A stretch of 10,626 bases of DNA. It comes from an uncultured Christensenella sp. GTDB lineage: Bacteria > Bacillota > Clostridia > Christensenellales > UBA3700. The notes below the pieces were generated by a model, which was given only the letters and a program-made list of their open reading frames with translations, made no database searches and had not been told where the DNA came from. The position numbers and the translations under genes are program-made. The stretch is from NCBI GenBank assembly GCA_910576875.1, contig CAJTKI010000050.1:1786-12411 (forward strand), given 5' to 3'. Positions 7,496-10,626 of the stretch are shown piece by piece. The stretch's first letter is position 1. Each line of letters starts with the position of its first letter.

Positions 7496-7713
7496 GACCG
7501 TTTCCCTCCTTTTTTCGTATATTTGATCGCCCGCGCCTTTTTCGCGAGCTTGATTTCCTTGTCCAGGATCGCGTGCAGTTTTTTGAGACAGTCCGGACAC
7601 AGATACAGTCTGCGTCCGGGATCGCCCGTATCCGGATCGACGGCAAATCGCGTCGTCTTCGTACAGGATCCCATGTCGCACCGCATGTCGCGGTTGAGTT
7701 GAATCGCTTTCAT
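7492..7713 (-). CDS. Small zinc-ribbon protein within the packaging genes, 73 aa
   Basis: Four cysteines are spaced as C12-X4-C17 and C39-X2-C42 with a beta-hairpin-like stretch between them (FAVDPDTGDPGRRLYLCPDC), which is the layout of a treble-clef or zinc-ribbon knuckle. The C-terminal 30 residues are Lys-rich (LDKEIKLAKKARAIKYTKKG), suggesting nucleic-acid contact. The ATG at 7713 overlaps the upstream stop as ATGA, has AGGAG 6 nt before it, and its own stop overlaps the portal start as ATGA, so it is translationally locked between the terminase-associated gene and portal. I do not know a defined role. Possible roles are a DNA-binding helper of the packaging complex or a regulator of late-gene expression. 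The metal site is a prediction from cysteine spacing. Confidence 0.8.
   Translation of the reverse strand: MKAIQLNRDMRCDMGSCTKTTRFAVDPDTGDPGRRLYLCPDCLKKLHAILDKEIKLAKKARAIKYTKKGGKRS
7505..7510 (-). promoter_or_regulatory. Ribosome-binding site that fixes the portal start
   Basis: The minus strand reads AGGAGG here, 9 nt before the ATG at 7495. It lies inside the 3' end of the zinc-ribbon gene and decides the portal start against a 62-codon longer open frame that begins at 7681. Confidence 0.75.
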
Positions 7714-7973
7714 TTTTTCTCCTGATTGTCTTGCAGTTGTTCCAGCAACTTGCGTTTGAGCCGTTCCAACTGACCGTCGCTCAACACGCTCAGATCGTTT
7801 TCGTCCTTGACGCGTTCGAGATAGGTTTTGATTGCGCTCATATCGGGCGGCACGTGCTTTTTGGACACCTTGCGTCGCAGCAGTTCGCCCGACTCGCCGC
7901 CGTATTCTTCGACGACTTCTTTCGCGGTATAGCCGACCGCCTTGCGGTACAGCGCTTTGTCAATGTCTTGCAT
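7710..7973 (-). CDS. Small-terminase-like C-terminal domain protein, 87 aa
   Basis: The blocks YRKAVGYTAKEVVEEYGG (9-26) and RRKVSKKHVPPDMSAIKTYL (33-52) resemble the region after the helix-turn-helix domain of many Firmicute phage small terminase subunits: an 'alGY...E' strand-helix, a basic 'K.V.K...PD.sA.k..L' block and a final helix. Those proteins normally carry an N-terminal DNA-binding domain of 60 to 100 residues, which is absent here. The last 30 residues are a charged helix (SDGQLERLKRKLLEQLQ), possibly for oligomerisation. The ATG at 7973 has AAGGAG upstream and overlaps the large terminase gene by 14 nt, so the gene follows rather than precedes the large subunit. It is either a reduced small terminase or a terminase accessory protein; the similarity is judged from memory of the family pattern. 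Confidence 0.72.
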   Translation of the reverse strand: MQDIDKALYRKAVGYTAKEVVEEYGGESGELLRRKVSKKHVPPDMSAIKTYLERVKDENDLSVLSDGQLERLKRKLLEQLQDNQEKK

Positions 7974-9390
7974 ATCGGTTTCTCCTTGACCGAATCAGGC
8001 GCGCCTTGTCTTTGGCAATCGCGCCCTGCTCGGCAGGGGTTTGACGGGGCGGATCGGGATGCGACATCAGATAATAGCGGAGCGCGTCCAGCGCGTGATC
8101 GTCGCGCTTGACGGGCGCGTCTCCGTCCGACCAGCGATAGCCTTTGAGCTCGCGGATCAGATTGACGCAGTTGCGAAAGATGCGGATTCGATCCTGCGCC
8201 AGATAGGATTTGACGCACGCAATTCCGGCAAACAATTCCTTGTTCACGCGCGGATTGACCGCGATCCCGCGTTCGCCGAACAGCTGCGCCACGCTCTTGC
8301 TGCTCGCCAGCGTGCGCTGGTTTGCCGCCGAATCGATGATCGCCCGCAACCGCCCTTTCGCGTCCCGCCGCCAGCCCAATCGATCGGCAAGCTCGCGGAT
8401 ATGCTCGGCATGCGCGTCGATGTCCAATCCGGCGCGGTACCACTCCCCGACCACGTAGACGATCCCGTCGTAGTCCACGCACAGGAACAGACACGCCAAC
8501 GGATTGTGCAACCCCGGGTCGATCGCCAACGTGTCCTGCCATTGCGGCGGCACGTCGAACGGCTCGATCACATGCTTGTCCGGATCGAACTCGGGATACA
8601 CCGCGCCCTGCGATTCGCGAAATCTGCCGTACCGTCTGCTGTCCAGCGTCTGTTCGTCCAGACCCGCCGACAGAGTTTTGATTTCTTGCGGATCGAGATA
8701 CGGATTGTCCGCCCACTCGATGTGTTCGCACCACACTTGCGGATCGTCGGCGAGATTGCAATAGATCTCGTCGTACACCCAGCTCAAACCTTTGAGCGGC
8801 GTCATCGTCCCCCAGATGTCGCCTTGCCGATCGAGGACGCGCATGCGGCATTCGTCGTAGATGTCCTTGGGCGGCTCTTCGTCGAACCATACATAGTCCA
8901 ACGACGCGCCCTGGAATTTTTCTCTTCCCTGATCGCAGCTTTTGAAGCCGATCCGCGATACTCCGCCCGTCACGTTGTTGACCAGAATATAGTCGATCAC
9001 GCCGTATTCGGGCGAATCCTTTTTGCCGCTCAGCATCACGATGTCGCGGATCCAGTCCGGACGCAGATAGCGCAGAATTTTCGCCTGCGCGACGTCGCGT
9101 TGCACTTCGTACGAGACCGATACGACCCAGCCCGCGCTGTCGGGACGGTTGGGGCGATACGGATGATTGCCGCGCGCATACCATACCGTTTCGGCGGCCC
9201 CGCACTCGGTCTTGCCGCTGCGATTGCCGCCGAACACCCATCGGTTGCGCTTTTCGCATCGATGGAACGCCATCTGCTTTTCGTGCACCCGATCTCCGGT
9301 ATTGTATCGCGCCAGACTGTCGCCGTCGTAGCGCCGTTTTTGTTCCCGTTCGATTGCCATGATGCGGGCAATCAACTGTCTGTCCGTCAT
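7960..9390 (-). CDS. terL: Terminase large subunit (packaging ATPase-nuclease), 476 aa
   Basis: This motor pumps DNA into the procapsid and cuts the concatemer. Numbered from the ATG at 9390, the ATPase has Walker A GGNRSGKT at 54-61, Walker B LDYVWFDEE at 164-172, and the coupling motif GTMTP at 194-198. The RNase H-like nuclease shows IDPG (Asp291), IIDSAANQ (Asp353) and DDHALDALRY (Asp430/431/435), i.e. the expected acidic triad. Length and motif order are complete, so the enzyme looks functional. The start is a judgement: the frame extends to a GTG at 9453, but that has no ribosome site, while the ATG at 9390 has GGGAAGG just upstream. It is the first gene of the late operon and overlaps the next gene by 14 nt. 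The N-terminal pattern (H..Q..FH before Walker A) fits large subunits of short-tailed phages. Confidence 0.95.
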   Translation of the reverse strand: MTDRQLIARIMAIEREQKRRYDGDSLARYNTGDRVHEKQMAFHRCEKRNRWVFGGNRSGKTECGAAETVWYARGNHPYRPNRPDSAGWVVSVSYEVQRDVAQAKILRYLRPDWIRDIVMLSGKKDSPEYGVIDYILVNNVTGGVSRIGFKSCDQGREKFQGASLDYVWFDEEPPKDIYDECRMRVLDRQGDIWGTMTPLKGLSWVYDEIYCNLADDPQVWCEHIEWADNPYLDPQEIKTLSAGLDEQTLDSRRYGRFRESQGAVYPEFDPDKHVIEPFDVPPQWQDTLAIDPGLHNPLACLFLCVDYDGIVYVVGEWYRAGLDIDAHAEHIRELADRLGWRRDAKGRLRAIIDSAANQRTLASSKSVAQLFGERGIAVNPRVNKELFAGIACVKSYLAQDRIRIFRNCVNLIRELKGYRWSDGDAPVKRDDHALDALRYYLMSHPDPPRQTPAEQGAIAKDKARLIRSRRNRYARH

Positions 9391-9393
9391 ATT

Positions 9394-9400
9394 CCTTCCC
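9394..9400 (-). promoter_or_regulatory. Ribosome-binding site deciding the terminase start
   Basis: The minus strand reads GGGAAGG, with 3 nt (AAT) before the ATG at 9390. It is the only purine-rich site near either possible start; the in-frame GTG at 9453 is preceded by an AT-rich stretch with no Shine-Dalgarno match. The spacing to the ATG is a little short. Confidence 0.55.
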
Positions 9401-9438
9401 GTTTCCCCAATTTTTTTATCGAATATTTTTATGAATTC

Positions 9439-9467
9439 TTGAATTTCCGCCACAATCTATATATAAT
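9439..9467 (+). promoter_or_regulatory. Sigma-A-like promoter for the secreted-protein gene
   Basis: TTGAAT (9439-9444) and TATAAT (9462-9467) are separated by exactly 17 nt. The -10 is a perfect consensus and the -35 matches in four of six places. Transcription should start near 9474, leaving a leader of about 54 nt before the ATG at 9528. The same AT-rich block reads TATTAT/TATATA on the minus strand and may also serve the late operon, but I find no good minus-strand -35 for it; late transcription may need a phage activator. Confidence 0.7.
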
Positions 9468-9471
9468 AGAA

Positions 9472-9484
9472 GCGGAACTTCCAC
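9472..9484. promoter_or_regulatory. Near-palindrome over the predicted start site, possible operator
   Basis: GCGGAACTTCCAC is a 13-bp dyad with one mismatch (core GGAA-C-TTCC). A further half-site TTCCGC at 9445-9450 is the inverse of GCGGAA at 9472-9477, so three half-sites flank the -10 box. A repressor bound here would cover the -10 and the start of transcription. It is unproven, since short dyads are common. Confidence 0.4.
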
Positions 9485-9507
9485 GTCCGACCCTTGCGGG
9501 TCGCACG
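9484..9507 (+). promoter_or_regulatory. Leader hairpin upstream of the secreted-protein gene
   Basis: CGACCC and GGGTCG (9488-9493, 9498-9503) pair perfectly around a TTGC loop; past one C/C mismatch the stem extends with CGT/ACG to 9 bp. It lies near the 5' end of the predicted leader, about 20 nt before the AGAGGTG ribosome site, and lacks a T-run, so it is not a terminator. A 5' stability element or protein-binding hairpin is more likely. Read on the minus strand the loop is GCAA, a GNRA tetraloop, but that strand has no clear transcript there. Confidence 0.45.
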
Positions 9508-9527
9508 ATTTTGCCTGAGAGGTGCGT

Positions 9528-10397
9528 ATGAAACGCAATTTGCTGATTCTATTCCTGTGTATCGCGACGGTGACGACGGTCTTCGCCGGTCCGTGCGCCG
9601 TATTCGCGGACGACGCTTCGCCCGCGCCGTCCTATCTGGTCGCCACCCGCGATTTGCCCGTCTACGCGCCGGGCAGCGCCAACACCGACCAAGCCGACGC
9701 GACGCGTCCCGTATTCAGCATTCCGGATACGTATTACTTCACGACGACGGGCAAGGAATACACTGCCGGCAGCGACACGTTCCGCCAGATTTCTTACGAC
9801 GGCAACGTGTATTTCGTCAAGGCGACCGATCTTGCGACGATGAGCAAAGCCTCCGTCGCTTCCGACCAAATCACCGATCCGGCATATTCCCAAGCGGTTT
9901 CGGGCATCGCGCTCGGCGACGGCGCCGTGACGGTTTACACCGCGCACCCGTCCGTCACGGACTACAACGATCCGCTCACGACCTCCGCCGCGGACTGCGA
10001 ACTCTTCGACTTTTACGGTCTGACGAGTCACAACCAGACGACCTACGTCTATTGCTATGCCAAATTCAAAATTCGCATCGGTTCTTCGACCGCTTCGCTC
10101 GAAGACAATCTCTACATCCCCGTCGCGTCCACCAATCAGCCCGCGCTGACGTTGGACAGCGTCCCCGCCTGCCGACACGCTTCGCTGGAAGTCGTTCCGC
10201 CGCCCCAACCGGACGACGGCGCCGACATTCCCACCGCGCCCGGCAACGTCTCCTCCGACGCGCAGAACGATATCGTCCGCAACATCCTGATCGGCGTCAT
10301 CGTCGTACTTTGCGTGCTTGTCGTCTTTTTGATCTTCAAGCCCTCTCGCCGCAGCAAATCCCGCGATCGCTCCCGCGACAACACGCGCTACAACTGA
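9528..10397 (+). CDS. Secreted, C-terminally membrane-anchored protein, 289 aa
   Basis: The family is not recognised. Residues 1-27 are a clear signal peptide: MKRN, a hydrophobic core LLILFLCIATVTTVFA, and a likely cut after AVFA (27/28). Residues 36-104 and 125-200 read as two beta-rich modules with SH3b-like strand patterns; the first ends DGNVYFVKATDL, the second LEDNLYIPVA. A Pro/Asp linker follows (about 222-240). One membrane helix spans about 252-270 (ILIGVIVVLCVLVVFLIF), then a short Arg/Lys/Ser-rich cytoplasmic tail. The protein should therefore display its N-terminal part outside the cell, type I topology. The ATG at 9528 has AGAGGTG just upstream; an in-frame GTG two codons earlier would spoil the spacing. 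It has its own promoter and terminator, opposite in direction to the phage late genes. It may be a phage cargo gene altering the cell surface, or a host gene flanking a prophage. Confidence 0.88.
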   Translation: MKRNLLILFLCIATVTTVFAGPCAVFADDASPAPSYLVATRDLPVYAPGSANTDQADATRPVFSIPDTYYFTTTGKEYTAGSDTFRQISYDGNVYFVKATDLATMSKASVASDQITDPAYSQAVSGIALGDGAVTVYTAHPSVTDYNDPLTTSAADCELFDFYGLTSHNQTTYVYCYAKFKIRIGSSTASLEDNLYIPVASTNQPALTLDSVPACRHASLEVVPPPQPDDGADIPTAPGNVSSDAQNDIVRNILIGVIVVLCVLVVFLIFKPSRRSKSRDRSRDNTRYN

Positions 10398-10405
10398 TCG
10401 CCCCT

Positions 10406-10555
10406 TCATTCGATCCGCAAACGATGCTTCGCGACGCATGCTTGCGTCGCGTTTTCTGTTCCCGAGACACGCCTTTCCGACTCGCAATCGCGCTCGCACA
10501 ATGCGCACTGCAACCGCTCCGTCGTTTCGCCCGCAATCCGACACTTGCGACACAT
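10406..10555 (-). CDS. Doubtful tiny Cys-rich frame, 49 aa, possible zinc ribbon
   Basis: An ATG at 10555 opens a 49-codon frame starting MCRKC and continuing with LQCALCERDC, giving C2-X2-C5 and C17-X2-C20 plus C24, which is zinc-ribbon-like spacing. An in-frame TAA lies a few codons upstream, so it cannot be longer unless a frameshift occurs. The frame at 10617 reads MSKRLRVVKACYRYYKKASP and a -1 slip at the CCAAAA would join it to MCRKC. A good promoter match ends about 14 nt before the ATG, which would leave little room for a ribosome site. The region is GC-rich, where chance frames are common. It overlaps the terminator of the plus-strand gene. I consider it more likely chance than real. 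Confidence 0.22.
   Translation of the reverse strand: MCRKCRIAGETTERLQCALCERDCESERRVSGTENATQACVAKHRLRIE
10430..10455 (+). terminator. Rho-independent terminator of the secreted-protein gene
   Basis: A 9-bp perfect stem (CGCGACGCA/TGCGTCGCG, 10430-10438 with 10443-10451) with a 4-nt loop is followed at once by TTTT, 33 nt after the stop codon. The T-run is short but the stem is very stable. It works only for the plus strand, since no T-run follows on the other side. Confidence 0.8.
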
Positions 10556-10626
10556 TTTGGCGATGCCTTTTTATAGTACCGATAACACGCTTTTACAACC
10601 CGCAATCGCTTCGACATTTGCTTGTC
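10456..10626. other. Right edge without an established gene
   Basis: After the terminator I see no convincing plus-strand frame, RNA gene or mobile element to the end of the window. The stretch holds the doubtful Cys-rich minus-strand frame and the promoter match, and three copies of CGCAATC (10483, 10532, 10601) that are probably chance. What lies beyond decides whether the secreted-protein gene is inside the phage or at its edge. Confidence 0.5.
10570..10598 (-). promoter_or_regulatory. Minus-strand promoter match at the right edge
   Basis: On the minus strand TTGTAA (10598-10593) and TATAAA (10575-10570) are 17 nt apart, a good sigma-A-like match in an otherwise GC-rich stretch. The transcript would start near 10563 and run left towards the Cys-rich frame and, antisense, into the secreted-protein gene. 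Confidence 0.4.

Noticed and set aside
5675..7702. Plus-strand open frame of 675 codons opposite portal
   Set aside because: Mirrors the portal gene; no ribosome site, low-complexity Arg/Ala/Val/Phe composition and no motif. The minus-strand portal is clearly the real gene.
9391..9453. 21-codon N-terminal extension of terminase from a GTG at 9453
   Set aside because: No ribosome site precedes the GTG, which lies directly after an AT-rich promoter-like block; the ATG at 9390 has one.
9511..9524. CTGAGA in the leader as part of a TPP riboswitch
   Set aside because: Only this short string matches; the other conserved TPP elements and the needed length are missing from the 54-nt leader.
8041..9531. 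Plus-strand open frame of 496 codons opposite terminase
   Set aside because: It is the complement of a gene with intact Walker A, Walker B and nuclease motifs, and it runs through the promoter region of the secreted-protein gene.
10556..10575. Second terminator formed by GGCGATGCC and TTTTT
   Set aside because: The stem would be only 3 bp, too short; the T-run is better explained as part of the minus-strand -10 element.
10483..10608. Three copies of CGCAATC as a repeat array
   Set aside because: Seven-base copies at uneven spacing (49 and 69 nt) in GC-rich DNA are expected by chance; no CRISPR-like or iteron regularity.
1..10626. tRNA, rRNA, CRISPR array, transposase, integrase or att-site duplication
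   Set aside because: None was seen on either strand: no cloverleaf-like sequence, no regular repeats, no transposase or recombinase frame, and no obvious long direct repeats.

Overview
The window looks like a (pro)phage late region from a GC-rich Gram-positive bacterium, most likely a Clostridia-type gut Firmicute. This rests on strong AGGAG-type ribosome sites before almost every gene, sigma-A-like promoter hexamers, and protein types usual in Firmicute phages. No host marker gene is present, so the host is inferred. Base composition looks uniform across the window.

Positions 9390 down to 1 (minus strand) hold one tightly packed late operon. In transcription order it has: terminase large subunit; an 87-aa protein resembling the C-terminal part of small terminases; a 73-aa zinc-ribbon protein; portal; scaffold; major capsid protein; a 125-aa protein of unknown function; a 184-aa head-completion/adaptor candidate; a 489-aa beta-propeller-like tail nozzle candidate; a 113-aa protein of unknown function; a 328-aa coiled-coil protein; and the first 14 codons of a gene that may be a BhlA/UviB-type holin. 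Most neighbours overlap by 4 to 14 nt. The only real gap is 76 nt, before the coiled-coil gene. There is no tail-tube, sheath or tape-measure gene between capsid and nozzle, so the order fits a short-tailed (podovirus-like, P22/T7-type neck) virion. A separate scaffold and no prohead protease fit scaffold-directed capsid assembly without proteolysis.

Positions 9391-9527 are a compact divergent control region. It holds a near-consensus plus-strand promoter (TTGAAT, 17 nt, TATAAT), a dyad over the predicted transcription start and a leader hairpin. Positions 9528-10397 (plus strand) encode a 289-aa secreted, C-terminally membrane-anchored protein followed by a rho-independent terminator. This self-contained unit on the strand opposite the late genes looks like a phage-borne cargo ('moron') gene, or else the first host gene next to a prophage. 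The window alone cannot decide between these.

Positions 10456-10626 contain no established gene. They hold a good minus-strand promoter match and a short cysteine-rich reading frame, both of low certainty. The most unusual points are the terminase layout (large subunit first, no DNA-binding small subunit before it), the zinc-ribbon protein inside the packaging genes, and the autonomous surface-protein unit.
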